The translations under genes were made by a program, and so were the position numbers. Source: Anaerosporomusa subterranea (lineage in GTDB: Bacteria > Bacillota > Negativicutes > Sporomusales > Acetonemataceae). From it: a stretch of 64,000 nt of DNA. The stretch covers positions 1 through 64,000 of the forward strand of contig NZ_LSGP01000026.1 of the NCBI RefSeq assembly GCF_001611555.1. Direction: 5' to 3'. Shown here piece by piece: positions 35,479 to 43,326 of this stretch; positions within the stretch are counted from its first letter, which is position 1, and each line of letters begins with the position of its first letter. The notes beneath the pieces are model-generated. The model made no database searches. It worked only from the letters and a program-made list of their open reading frames with translations, and was not told the DNA's origin.

Positions 35479-35838
35479 TGCGGATGTAAAAACTTTGCTT
35501 TGGAATCGTATATGTATGCGTTATTATCGCCGCCACCATAATTCGGGGTACTGCGAATAATCTGGTATTCCTTTGTGATAACACCATCCACTTTAGTGTA
35601 AACGATATCATCTGCAGTCCATCCTTCAATCGGCTGCCGACAACTTGCTTAGTGTAGAGCGTAGGATTGCGGTCGATAGAAGTATATACCGGACCGCTTT
35701 CACTACCGCCTGCGCTTACAATAGTTTTAGTTTGGGCTTGATCAAGTCTGTATCGAGCAGAAGTGAATTTGCTGAAGTAACTCCCGTGATCATAACGAGG
35801 GCTGACATAACACTTAAAGTAACCAATGTCTTTTTCAT
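35451..35838 (-). pseudogene. Frameshifted secreted protein
   Basis: Reading the minus strand from ATG 35838 gives a signal peptide (KKTLVTLSVMSALVMITGVT). The frame then breaks: a second frame gives YRLDQAQTKTIVSAGGSESG and a third gives QPIEGWTADDIVYTKVDGVI to DSKAKFLHPQANGKDLSG and a stop at 35451. Two single-base shifts restore a coherent protein of about 128 residues of unknown family. Promoter C is intact, so decay is recent or reflects sequence errors. Confidence 0.72.
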
Positions 35839-35903
35839 GGATGCACCGCAGGGGCTTTTACTGCACCATGGACACTTGTAAATAACCATCTCTTCATGAT
35901 TGT

Positions 35904-35935
35904 AGTATACCGACTTAAGGTGAAAGCGTAATGAA
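35904..35935 (-). promoter_or_regulatory. TTCAT-repeat promoter C (minus strand)
   Basis: On the minus strand TTCAT (35935-35931) and TTCAC (35924-35920) are 11 bp apart, with TATACT (35909-35904) 15 bp after the second. It points toward the frameshifted secreted protein gene. Confidence 0.72.
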
Positions 35936-36059
35936 TAATTTGCGAAGATCGTATGCTATTTCAGTTTCTTGGTCAAAGTGCAGAACGAAATGGAGCAATC
36001 ATCACCTTTACGCCCATATATTTATTTCAATCGATCAATTATGAAAATAGAGCAAGTTT

Positions 36060-36102
36060 TTCACAAGAAATTCATCAGATATTCAGAGGTTTTTTGTATG
36101 AT
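36060..36102 (+). promoter_or_regulatory. TTCAT-repeat promoter D
   Basis: Three repeats TTCAC (36060), TTCAT (36071) and TTCAG (36082), each 11 bp apart; TATGAT at 36097, 15 bp after the last. Confidence 0.75.
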
Positions 36103-36142
36103 GTAGGAAGAAATTACTAGAAAATAAGGGGGAATAGATACT

Positions 36143-36349
36143 GTGAAAAAGTTAGCTCTAGTTGCTACCTTGGCCTTCGTTTTAACTGGCTTTGCATCGA
36201 CGGTATTTGCCGGTGAGGGCAATTACATCCAGGAGAAAATAATTCGAGATACTGAGAAACGTATTGTCGAAAAGGAAAAGGAGGCAGGGAAGAACCAAGT
36301 CCAGGCATCTGATTGTTGCGAAATTTCTCCCCAAAAAGAGAACAAATAG
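36143..36349 (+). CDS. Small secreted protein
   Basis: The 68-residue product has a signal peptide (KKLALVATLAFVLTGFASTVFA) and a charged helical mature part with a Cys pair (DCCE). GTG 36143 follows AAGGGGGA. No family recognised. It is controlled by promoter D. Confidence 0.7.
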   Translation: MKKLALVATLAFVLTGFASTVFAGEGNYIQEKIIRDTEKRIVEKEKEAGKNQVQASDCCEISPQKENK

Positions 36350-36427
36350 TTTTGTACTCCGTATACTGAACTGAGGATTGGCTTTGGGTCAATTCTTCGT
36401 TCTTGAATTATTACAGAAAAGGTTCCA

Positions 36428-36540
36428 TTGACATGTGCGTTTACATACGATAAAGTAACTTAGCCAATTTAATTTAATGACTGATTGGACGTCCAAAGGT
36501 CAAGACATTCCTCTACGAGGGACGTCTTGACCTTTTTGTT
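36428..36540 (+). ncRNA. Candidate small RNA or attenuated leader
   Basis: TTGACA (36428-36433), 17-bp spacer, TAAAGT (36451-36456) form a promoter. The stem AAAGGTCAAGAC/GTCTTGACCTTT (36495-36506, 36524-36535) followed by TTTTTG ends a transcript of about 75 nt. GGACGTCC near 36488 could pair alternatively with GGGACGTC. It lies 100 bases before the transporter gene, so a leader attenuator is possible. Confidence 0.45.
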
Positions 36541-36636
36541 TGCGTGGGAGAGGAAGTGAGATTTATGTGTTGTATCATGCAGAGGACGGGGAAAGATGAT
36601 TAAGCGATTAGTTATGTATTAGAAAGGAGCTTATTT

Positions 36637-37944
36637 ATGAATTTTGGAATGATTGTTTCCGCCATTGTCATAGCAATACTATACGGATTAGCCGTTAAAA
36701 GAGTAGGTTTTGGCACTCGGGTGTTTATTGGCATGATTGCGGGTGTTACTGTTGGAATACTGTTCAAAGAGCAGTCCGCCAATATAGGCACTATTGGACA
36801 GGTTTATATTAACCTTATTAAGATGCTCGTTATGCCGTTGGTGGCAGCTTCTATTATATCCAGCATCACCACTTTGTCTGACCCAGGGAAGTTGAAACAG
36901 ATAGGCTTAAAAACGGTATCCCTATTTTTGGTAACTACTGCAATAGCCGCCAGCATTGGCTTAGGCGTTGCTTTACTACTCGATCCTGGATCTGGCGTGC
37001 AGTTTACAGCCAATGCTTCATTTAAGGCACGTGAAGTTCCGGCCTTCAGCAAGGTACTCTTAGACTTGGTGCCTGCCAATCCGGTAGCGGAAATGGCCAA
37101 TGGCAAAGTCATACCAGTTATTGTTTTTGCATTATTTTTCGCTGTTGCAATTATTATCGAGAGTGCCAAGTCACCGGAGAGTATGAGACCGGTTAAAGAA
37201 TTTATTAATTCCTTTACCAAGGTGATGTTCCGGGTTACTGGACTGGTTGTCCGTTTTACGCCCTACGGTGTGTTTGGTTTGATGGTAACTATGTCTGGCA
37301 AATATGGGTTAGCCACATTATTACCTTTGGGGAAAGTGATTGTAGCGGTGTATATTGCCTGCGCCGTTCATATGCTAATTACCTATGGCAGTTTAGTTGC
37401 CTTTGTAGTCAAGGTTAATCCTCTCCAGTTTCTGCGAAAAATTTATCCGGTGCTAGCGGTAGCATTCACGACGCGCAGTAGTTATGCCACCTTGCCAGTG
37501 AATTTAGAGGTCATTACTAAACGATTAAAGGTATCAGGGAAAGTAGCCAGCTTTGTGGCCCCCTTAGGTGCTACAATGAATATGAATGGTTGCGGTGGTT
37601 TATGGCCAGCTATTGTAGCGGTTTTTGTAGCTCGTGTTTTTGGTATCGAACTAACAATTGCTGATTATTTTCTGATTGTTGCCTCTGCTACAATAGCCTC
37701 GATCGGAACGGCAGGTATTCCGGGACCTGCGTCGATCTCTACGACGGTGGTACTAGCCAGTCTGGGGCTTCCTCTTGAAGGAATGGCCATTGTGCTTGGC
37801 ATTGACCCGATTGTTGATATGGCCCGTACGGCTGTCAATGCATCAGGCACTACTGTAGCATCGTTGGTAATAGCTGATAATGCAGGTGAGTTTGATCGGT
37901 CGGCTTATGCCAGGTCAGAGGCTGAGGAACTGGATATTGCATAG
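36637..37944 (+). CDS. Dicarboxylate/amino acid:cation symporter (DAACS family)
   Basis: The 435-residue transporter has eight helices and two hairpins with family motifs: FTTRSSYATLPVN (the Ser-rich hairpin), GATMNMNGCGG (the NMxGxG helix) and GIPGPASISTT. It takes up glutamate, aspartate or C4-dicarboxylates with protons or sodium. ATG 36637 follows AAAGGAG. It stands alone between terminators. Confidence 0.93.
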   Translation: MNFGMIVSAIVIAILYGLAVKRVGFGTRVFIGMIAGVTVGILFKEQSANIGTIGQVYINLIKMLVMPLVAASIISSITTLSDPGKLKQIGLKTVSLFLVTTAIAASIGLGVALLLDPGSGVQFTANASFKAREVPAFSKVLLDLVPANPVAEMANGKVIPVIVFALFFAVAIIIESAKSPESMRPVKEFINSFTKVMFRVTGLVVRFTPYGVFGLMVTMSGKYGLATLLPLGKVIVAVYIACAVHMLITYGSLVAFVVKVNPLQFLRKIYPVLAVAFTTRSSYATLPVNLEVITKRLKVSGKVASFVAPLGATMNMNGCGGLWPAIVAVFVARVFGIELTIADYFLIVASATIASIGTAGIPGPASISTTVVLASLGLPLEGMAIVLGIDPIVDMARTAVNASGTTVASLVIADNAGEFDRSAYARSEAEELDIA

Positions 37945-38018
37945 AAATAGATAAGGCGGAAATATCAGAGTTGTTGTTTATCCTGTTGCCCAAACGAGAG
38001 TTCGATATAGTGACACAA

Positions 38019-38050
38019 CAAAGCAGCCCTTTTAGTAGGGCTGCTTTGCT
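38019..38050 (+). terminator. Terminator after symporter
   Basis: Stem CAAAGCAGCCCT/AGGGCTGCTTTG with a short loop. Confidence 0.75.
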
Positions 38051-38140
38051 ATGTGCCTGCCGGCTTTCTTGGCATATCTCGAATAATTCTTGAACTACAT
38101 ATCAGGAGAACTGTTGATTTTAATGCAATGACGGAAAAAA

Positions 38141-38194
38141 TTCATGACTTATTCACATCATATTCATCAGATATTAATACTTGTTTGTTAAAGT
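38141..38194 (+). promoter_or_regulatory. TTCAT-repeat promoter E
   Basis: TTCAT (38141), TTCAC (38152), TTCAT (38163) and a weak ATTAA (38174), all 11 bp apart; a -10-like TAAAGT starts at 38189, 15 bp after the last weak repeat. Confidence 0.6.
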
Positions 38195-38200
38195 ATACAT

Positions 38201-38266
38201 GGGTGGTTAACACCACCTCCTCAGTAGTAAATGACCTAGTAGCACTTTTACTAGGTCCCTTTTTTA
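38201..38266 (+). ncRNA. Candidate small RNA from promoter E
   Basis: The transcript from promoter E would contain a GGTGGTTAACACCACC hairpin and then a terminator stem GACCTAGTA/TACTAGGTC (38233-38241, 38249-38257) with TTTTTT. It has no frame. It would be a short RNA of about 65 nt belonging to the repeat-promoter set, or an attenuated leader of the gene at 38338. Confidence 0.5.
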
Positions 38267-38337
38267 CAATAGCTTGGTTGTCTGAATAGATAGATGACAG
38301 CCAATTGATATAACACGATGAATAAGGAGTGGCTGTC

Positions 38338-38958
38338 ATGTGGGGTTATGGCCTTTGGGGCGCTGTAGTGGTTAATTCGTTAATCTTTATTATTTTTGCA
38401 CTGAGTTTTACCCGGCCGCGCAACGTTCGGGATTGGCGATCCTTTGGAGCGTTTTCCGCGTTTATCATCACGTTATTCACGGAAATGTATGGGTTTCCGC
38501 TCACGATCTATCTTCTCTCCGGTTGGTTGGGAACACATTTTCCAGAACTAAACTTTTCTCATGGTGGCGGACATTTATGGTACACCCTCTTAGGGATGAC
38601 AGGTGATCCCCACACCAGTTGGATTCACACCGTTAGTGAAGTGTTCATTACAGGCGGGCTAATCTTCTTAGGGTTCACTTGGCGCTATTTGCACAAAGCA
38701 CAACAGAATAATTCAGTTGCGATGACAGGGCCATACAAATATGTTAGGCATCCTCAGTATGTTGCGTTTATCGCGATGATGCTAGGATTCTTAATTCAAT
38801 GGCCGACGATACTGACAGTATTAATGTTCCCCGTACTGGTTCGTATGTATCTATGGCTTTCCAAGCGGGAAGAACAAGAAGCCATTGAACAGTTCGGTGA
38901 TGAGTATATCGAGTACGCGGCGAGGACGCCACGCTTTATCCCTTGGCTTAAGCCATAA
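38338..38958 (+). CDS. Isoprenylcysteine/phospholipid methyltransferase-type membrane protein
   Basis: The 206-residue protein has five helices and the ICMT/PEMT-type C-terminal motif TGPYKYVRHPQYVAFIAMM...REEQEAIEQFGDEYIEYAARTPRF. Members methylate small lipids or prenyl cysteine at the membrane; the bacterial substrate is unknown. ATG 38338 follows AAGGAG; the GTG at 38329 lies within that site. Confidence 0.85.
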   Translation: MWGYGLWGAVVVNSLIFIIFALSFTRPRNVRDWRSFGAFSAFIITLFTEMYGFPLTIYLLSGWLGTHFPELNFSHGGGHLWYTLLGMTGDPHTSWIHTVSEVFITGGLIFLGFTWRYLHKAQQNNSVAMTGPYKYVRHPQYVAFIAMMLGFLIQWPTILTVLMFPVLVRMYLWLSKREEQEAIEQFGDEYIEYAARTPRFIPWLKP

Positions 38959-38971
38959 TCGTTTCCAAAAT

Positions 38972-39084
38972 CTTAACAATGCCGAATCCGAAAGGTACGG
39001 GGGAACCAACATTGGGGTGAAGCATGGAACCATGCGGGGTCAGCCTTTGGCCCTAACCCGACAGCTAACCTCGAAGGCAGAGAA
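38972..39084 (+). promoter_or_regulatory. c-di-AMP riboswitch (ydaO/yuaA class)
   Basis: The conserved blocks are present in order: GCCGAATCCGAAAGGTACGG with GGGAACC, TTGGGGTGAAGC, GGGGTCAGCC and the closing CCTAACCCGACAGCTAACCT followed by CGAAGGC. The class senses c-di-AMP and often precedes cell-wall hydrolases, as here. No terminator is seen between it and TTG 39097, so it may act on translation. Confidence 0.92.
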
Positions 39085-39096
39085 AGGCGGATTCAA

Positions 39097-39783
39097 TTGA
39101 AAGTCCTTTTTAGAGCAAGTTGGATACTGGTTTATTTTGCGCTGACGATTCAGCTAGGAAGCTTGGCGGTCGCAAGCGCCGCCAGCTTGAAACCTGGTGA
39201 CTCGGGTTCAGAGGTTCGAATTCTGCAAGAACAACTACAGAAAATGCAGTATGAGATTAGTGAGGTTGATGGTGTTTACGGAATCCAAACCCAACAGGCA
39301 GTCGAGCAGTACCAAATGTCAGTTGGTTTAGAGGTAGATGATATCGTTGGGGCTGAGACCTGGGAAGCGCTGCGTGCCTCCCGTGCTGGTGTAAACCGAA
39401 GTTTTAGTCGCAGGTTAAACGCAAACGGGATCCTTTCATTTGCTAAGCGTTTCATTGGAGTACCCTATCTGTGGGGTGGAAACTCTCCTGCGGGCTTTGA
39501 TTGTTCAGGCTTTACTCAATATGTGTTCCGTGCCAGTGGAATTTCGCTACCACGGACTGCCGATGTCCAATTTCAAGTAGGAATTCCTATACGTTATGAT
39601 CAGCTAAAGTCGGGCGATCTCGTGTTTTTCAGTACCTATGAGCCCGGGCCATCTCACAATGGAATTTATCTTGGTGATGGCAATTTTATCAGTGCCACAT
39701 CAAGTAGGGGTATAGCAATTGATCGTATGAGCAGTCCTTACTGGAGCTCACGGTATGTGGGGGCCAGGAGGGTTATCGGGTAA
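39097..39783 (+). CDS. NlpC/P60 cell-wall hydrolase with peptidoglycan-binding domain
   Basis: The 228-residue secreted enzyme has a signal peptide, a PG_binding_1 domain (LKPGDSGSEVRILQEQLQKM to TQQAVEQYQ) and a C-terminal NlpC/P60 domain with catalytic Cys in GFDCSGF and His in SHNGIYLG. It cuts peptide stems of peptidoglycan. TTG 39097 follows AAAGGCGG. The c-di-AMP riboswitch links it to cell-wall and osmotic control. Confidence 0.94.
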   Translation: MKVLFRASWILVYFALTIQLGSLAVASAASLKPGDSGSEVRILQEQLQKMQYEISEVDGVYGIQTQQAVEQYQMSVGLEVDDIVGAETWEALRASRAGVNRSFSRRLNANGILSFAKRFIGVPYLWGGNSPAGFDCSGFTQYVFRASGISLPRTADVQFQVGIPIRYDQLKSGDLVFFSTYEPGPSHNGIYLGDGNFISATSSRGIAIDRMSSPYWSSRYVGARRVIG

Positions 39784-39824
39784 ACGAATTCGGTTAAAAA
39801 GAAAATGATTATACTCTTCCAAAA

Positions 39825-39856
39825 TTCATTAGTTATTCACTTTTCCCTGTTATAAT
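39825..39856 (+). promoter_or_regulatory. TTCAT-repeat promoter F
   Basis: TTCAT (39825) and TTCAC (39836) are 11 bp apart; TATAAT at 39851, 15 bp after the second. Confidence 0.78.
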
Positions 39857-39889
39857 GAGCCATATTCTCTATCAGGAGGTGAATGCGAG

Positions 39890-40081
39890 ATGAACATGGG
39901 CGGAGTAGCTGGTGGTGCAGGCATGTCTGGTATGGCAGGTTGCAGTGGCAGTCAGCACAGTCAGATGGCAAGCGGCGCTATGAATAAAGATAGCGAAAAC
40001 AGAAAGACAACCCTAGCCAGCAAGGGAACCCCTAAAAACCTTGAACCAAATCTGGGCGGGGAAATCGATATTGCTGTATAG
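39890..40081 (+). CDS. Small Met/Gly-rich protein
   Basis: The 63-residue product begins MNMGGVAGGAGMSGMAGC with six Met in the first 28 residues, one Cys and two His-containing stretches. No membrane helix or signal peptide is clear. ATG 39890 follows AGGAGGTG. Function unknown; composition suits soft-metal binding. Confidence 0.6.
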   Translation: MNMGGVAGGAGMSGMAGCSGSQHSQMASGAMNKDSENRKTTLASKGTPKNLEPNLGGEIDIAV

Positions 40082-40129
40082 AGTACATAGAGTTAAAACT
40101 TAAATATATTCTCTTAGGGAGGTTTGTTT

Positions 40130-40312
40130 ATGAAGATGTTCACTAAATTCGTTTTTGCTAGTCTTATGGTTGCATTCGTTCTTGGTACGGTCGTAAGTCC
40201 GGTAATGACGCCGGCATTCGCCGCAGCACAGAGTACTGATCAACCTGCTGACCAAGAACAGCAAAAACCACCAGCAGATAATGGCTCTGCTCATTCCGGC
40301 CACCATGGCTAG
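40130..40312 (+). CDS. Small secreted His-tailed protein
   Basis: The 60-residue product has a signal peptide (MFTKFVFASLMVAFVLGTVV to AFA) and a short mature part of about 33 residues rich in Gln, Pro and Asp that ends in HSGHHG. ATG 40130 follows AGGGAGG by seven bases. It is transcribed with the gene at 39890 or alone. Probably a periplasmic metal-binding peptide (inference). Confidence 0.65.
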   Translation: MKMFTKFVFASLMVAFVLGTVVSPVMTPAFAAAQSTDQPADQEQQKPPADNGSAHSGHHG

Positions 40313-40318
40313 CAGTTT

Positions 40319-40368
40319 AAAGACAGCCGAACAAGCCCCCTCGTCGGATGGATGTTCGGCTGTTTTCT
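40319..40368 (+). terminator. Terminator
   Basis: Stem AGACAGCCGAAC/GTTCGGCTGTTT with a long loop, followed by TCTTT. Confidence 0.7.
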
Positions 40369-40477
40369 TTAACATAGCTAGACCAGAGATGCCGTCTATT
40401 GTTCGATCAATACAGGTTAGAAGATCTAAGTTCCTTATACTCTCCTAAATCAGTACTTTTTTGAAAAAAAACCTATA

Positions 40478-40520
40478 TTCACGCAATCTTCATAATTCAT
40501 TCATAAGAAACCTATATTCT
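40478..40520 (+). promoter_or_regulatory. TTCAT-repeat promoter G (RND operon)
   Basis: TTCAC (40478), TTCAT (40489) and TTCAT (40500) are 11 bp apart; TATTCT at 40515 is 15 bp after the last. A second possible -10, TATACT, lies at 40526. Confidence 0.72.
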
Positions 40521-40564
40521 TTCGCTATACTGACTATAGATTAAAAACTAGGAGGGGTCCAATA

Positions 40565-40642
40565 ATGATGGGGCTGCTTTTGATAGTGAATGTGGCTGCA
40601 CTGTTCTTTTTCGTTAAGCGGGTTATTGCCATTCAAGAGTGA
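40565..40642 (+). CDS. Tiny membrane protein, 25 aa
   Basis: The frame encodes a single hydrophobic helix (GLLLIVNVAALFFFVKRVIA). ATG 40565 follows AGGAGGGG at ideal spacing. It is the first gene after promoter G and precedes the efflux genes, so it may be a small subunit or regulator of the pump (inference). Confidence 0.6.
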   Translation: MMGLLLIVNVAALFFFVKRVIAIQE

Positions 40643-40693
40643 GGGCGAATGCGAACACTGTGAGAACACGACATACTGTAATGGAGGCTGAAT

Positions 40694-42037
40694 ATGCAAA
40701 ACAGAGGATTAATTTTAACGTTAACGGTAATTACCATACTTTTTAATGCGACAGGTCTTTCGCTGGCGGCGCAGGCGCCGCTTTCGCTAGATGAAGTTCT
40801 GGCAGCAGCTCTAAAGACCAACCCGGCGATTACCGAGGCCCAAAAACGCTGGGAGGAGAAGCAGAACCGCGTCCCCTTGGCGCGTGCTCTGCCGAATCCC
40901 AAGCTAGGTATCATGAAAGACGATATTCCGACCAATTCTTTCAATCCGTTAGACGGAATGATGACTGAATACACGCTAAGCCAGGAATTCATGAATCCCG
41001 GCAAACTCGATGCCATGGGCAAGATGGCCGAGAGTGACGCTGCGATGAGCGCGGCTGAATATGAGGCGAAGAAGCTCGACATCTCTACACAGGTTAAACA
41101 GGCGTACTACGATTATCTGTATAATTCCCAGGCCGTTCAAATCATGCAAGAGAACCAACAGCTCATGAAACAACTAGTAGATTTAGCACAAATAAACTAC
41201 TCAACCGGCATGGTTGCCCTTCAGGACACCTTGAAGGCACAGACAGAAGTATCCAAAATGGATGTGGAGATTGCTAGCATGGGAGCGATGGCATCTGCCG
41301 CCAGCGGCAAAGTCAATACACTGATGGGGCGTTCAGCCAACGCACCGCTCAGTGTAAAAGAAGTTTTCCGAACCACCGCACCAACTCAGACGTTTGATAC
41401 TCTCAGTAAACAATCACTTTCAGGGCCAGCCGTTCGCGGTATGGAACAACAGGTCGAAATGGCGAAAAACGGTGTAGATCTGGCGAAACGACTAAGCAAT
41501 CCAGATTTTGAACTGAGTCTCGGCCGTAAATCGTACAAATCAATGACTACGGCCGGCCCAGCCGACCCCAGCATGGGGGGGATGCCGGGCCCTGATGTCA
41601 CTACTAGACAACCCAGCACCTGGAGCATCGGAGTGATGGCGATGATTCCGCTCTGGGGCGACAAAAACCAAGCGGAAGTGAAGTCCGCGAACTCCAATCT
41701 GGAGGCGTCTCAAGCAGCGTTGCAAAACATGAAGAATATGCAGGCAATGGACATTCAGATGGCTCTGTCCGATGCGCAGGCTTACTGGCGTCAAATCGAG
41801 CTGTATCAAAAAGTCGTGATTCCGCAATCTGAGGCGACATATCAGGCCGCTATTGTCGGCTATGGCAGTGGCAAAGTGGATATGATGGATATGCTCGAAG
41901 GGGTTAATACCCTACGAAACGCCAAACTCGCTCTTTATAAAGCAAAAGTCGAATACGAAAAAGCAATGGCTAACTTAGAAAAAGCCGTCGGTAAGGCCCC
42001 TGAAGCGCCCAAATTGGAAATGGCAAATAAGGAGTAG
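40694..42037 (+). CDS. TolC-family outer-membrane channel of metal RND pump
   Basis: The 447-residue protein has a signal peptide and the two outer-membrane-efflux repeats (LDEVLAAALKTNPAITEAQK, and YGSGKVDMMDMLEGVNTLRN near the end). A Gly/Met/Pro-rich insertion (GPADPSMGGMPGPD) is unusual. ATG 40694 follows ATGGAGG. It forms a CusC-like exit channel for the adaptor and pump encoded next. Confidence 0.92.
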   Translation: MQNRGLILTLTVITILFNATGLSLAAQAPLSLDEVLAAALKTNPAITEAQKRWEEKQNRVPLARALPNPKLGIMKDDIPTNSFNPLDGMMTEYTLSQEFMNPGKLDAMGKMAESDAAMSAAEYEAKKLDISTQVKQAYYDYLYNSQAVQIMQENQQLMKQLVDLAQINYSTGMVALQDTLKAQTEVSKMDVEIASMGAMASAASGKVNTLMGRSANAPLSVKEVFRTTAPTQTFDTLSKQSLSGPAVRGMEQQVEMAKNGVDLAKRLSNPDFELSLGRKSYKSMTTAGPADPSMGGMPGPDVTTRQPSTWSIGVMAMIPLWGDKNQAEVKSANSNLEASQAALQNMKNMQAMDIQMALSDAQAYWRQIELYQKVVIPQSEATYQAAIVGYGSGKVDMMDMLEGVNTLRNAKLALYKAKVEYEKAMANLEKAVGKAPEAPKLEMANKE

Positions 42038-42042
42038 ATACG

Positions 42043-43314
42043 ATGCTTGAGAAGGAACGGGCAAGAAAACTGATCATCGCCGGTGTCGCTGTAACTGTAC
42101 TCGCGGCAGGGGGCTACGGTACCTATAAATACATGAATCCTAAACAAGCACCAACGGCGAGCCATAGCTCCCATCAAACTGGCGCCCCGTCAGCAATTGT
42201 CGGCGACAAGGTGACACTAGATGCAAAAGCCAGGCAGTTGGCTGGGGTTCAAACAGCCAAAGTAGAAAAGAAAGCCCTGACAAAAAACATCCGGACAACT
42301 GGCAAGGTTGCCGTCAATGAAACAGGCAAAGCGTACCTTACATCAAGAATCATGGGTCGAATCGATGAACTCTATGTCAACGCAGACGGAGCTTACGTAG
42401 CTCCGGGGCAAGCTTTGGCCGCTGTTTATAGCACTGACTACATTGCCGCGCAGGAAGAATATATTCTTGCTCTAGAGACGGTACAAAAACTGAAAAATAT
42501 CAGTCCAGAAATGAATCAGACCAATGCCAAACTCCTGCAGGCAGCGAGAAGAAAGCTCGACCTTCTCGGTGTGTCATCTGGGGAAATCGAGCATCTAGAG
42601 CACACGCGTCAATCAAATAGGCAAATGATCATTCGGGCTCAGTTCGGAGGGACTGTCACTGAAAAGCTAGCTGTTGCGGGCGCATATGTCATGGCAGGGG
42701 AAAAACTGTTTGGCGTGACAGATTTGTCTACCGTTTGGCTGTATGCCGACGTGTATGAGAGAGATATTGCTAGTATTCAACTGGGGCAAGAAGTAGCAGT
42801 AACCACGCCAGCCTATCCCGGACAGACCTTTTCTGGTATGATCAGCTTCATTTCTCCCATCATCGATGATGCTACCCGTACAACCAAAGTCCGGGTAGAA
42901 CTTAGTAATCCAGATGGAAAACTAAAACCGAATATGTTCGCCAGTGCTGCCATCAAATCGTCACTTAATGAGAGTCTGGTCATTCCTACCTCTAGCCTTA
43001 TCGACACAGGTCTTAGAAAAATTGTCTTCATCGCTCAAGACGAGTCGACGTTTGTAAAACGCGACGTTGTCATTGGTCAGGAGTCTAACGGATTTATTCA
43101 GGTACTATCAGGACTTAACTCGGGCGATGTGGTCGTAACAAAGGCAGCTTTCTTGATCGACTCGCAGACCCAGCTTGGAGCCTATGGCAGCCACGCTGGT
43201 CATGGAAGTGGTAAATCCGGAGGGGGTACCCCGCAACAGACAGTTCCGGCCAACGCGCCACAGTCTGCGCCACCCGCTCAGACCAATGTAAACAGCGGCC
43301 ATAGCGGTCACTAG
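42043..43314 (+). CDS. RND periplasmic adaptor (CusB/CzcB-like)
   Basis: The 423-residue adaptor has an N-terminal membrane anchor, a DUF3347-like first domain with VTLDAKARQLAGVQTAKVE, the lipoyl half motif GRIDELYVNADGAYVAPGQ, a helical hairpin, a beta-barrel (GQEVAVTTPAYPGQTFSGMI) and a His/Gly-rich tail (GSHAGHGSGKSGG, NSGHSGH). The His tail suggests metal handling. It starts five bases after the channel gene. Confidence 0.92.
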   Translation: MLEKERARKLIIAGVAVTVLAAGGYGTYKYMNPKQAPTASHSSHQTGAPSAIVGDKVTLDAKARQLAGVQTAKVEKKALTKNIRTTGKVAVNETGKAYLTSRIMGRIDELYVNADGAYVAPGQALAAVYSTDYIAAQEEYILALETVQKLKNISPEMNQTNAKLLQAARRKLDLLGVSSGEIEHLEHTRQSNRQMIIRAQFGGTVTEKLAVAGAYVMAGEKLFGVTDLSTVWLYADVYERDIASIQLGQEVAVTTPAYPGQTFSGMISFISPIIDDATRTTKVRVELSNPDGKLKPNMFASAAIKSSLNESLVIPTSSLIDTGLRKIVFIAQDESTFVKRDVVIGQESNGFIQVLSGLNSGDVVVTKAAFLIDSQTQLGAYGSHAGHGSGKSGGGTPQQTVPANAPQSAPPAQTNVNSGHSGH

Positions 43315-43326
43315 GGGGCGTGAACG

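Noticed and set aside
35645-35881. A plus-strand frame opposite the frameshifted secreted protein
   Set aside because: The minus-strand reading gives a signal peptide and coherent protein with a promoter; the plus-strand frame has neither.
40683-41082. Minus-strand frame inside the TolC-family gene
   Set aside because: It is a shadow of the plus-strand gene, whose operon position and motifs are clear.
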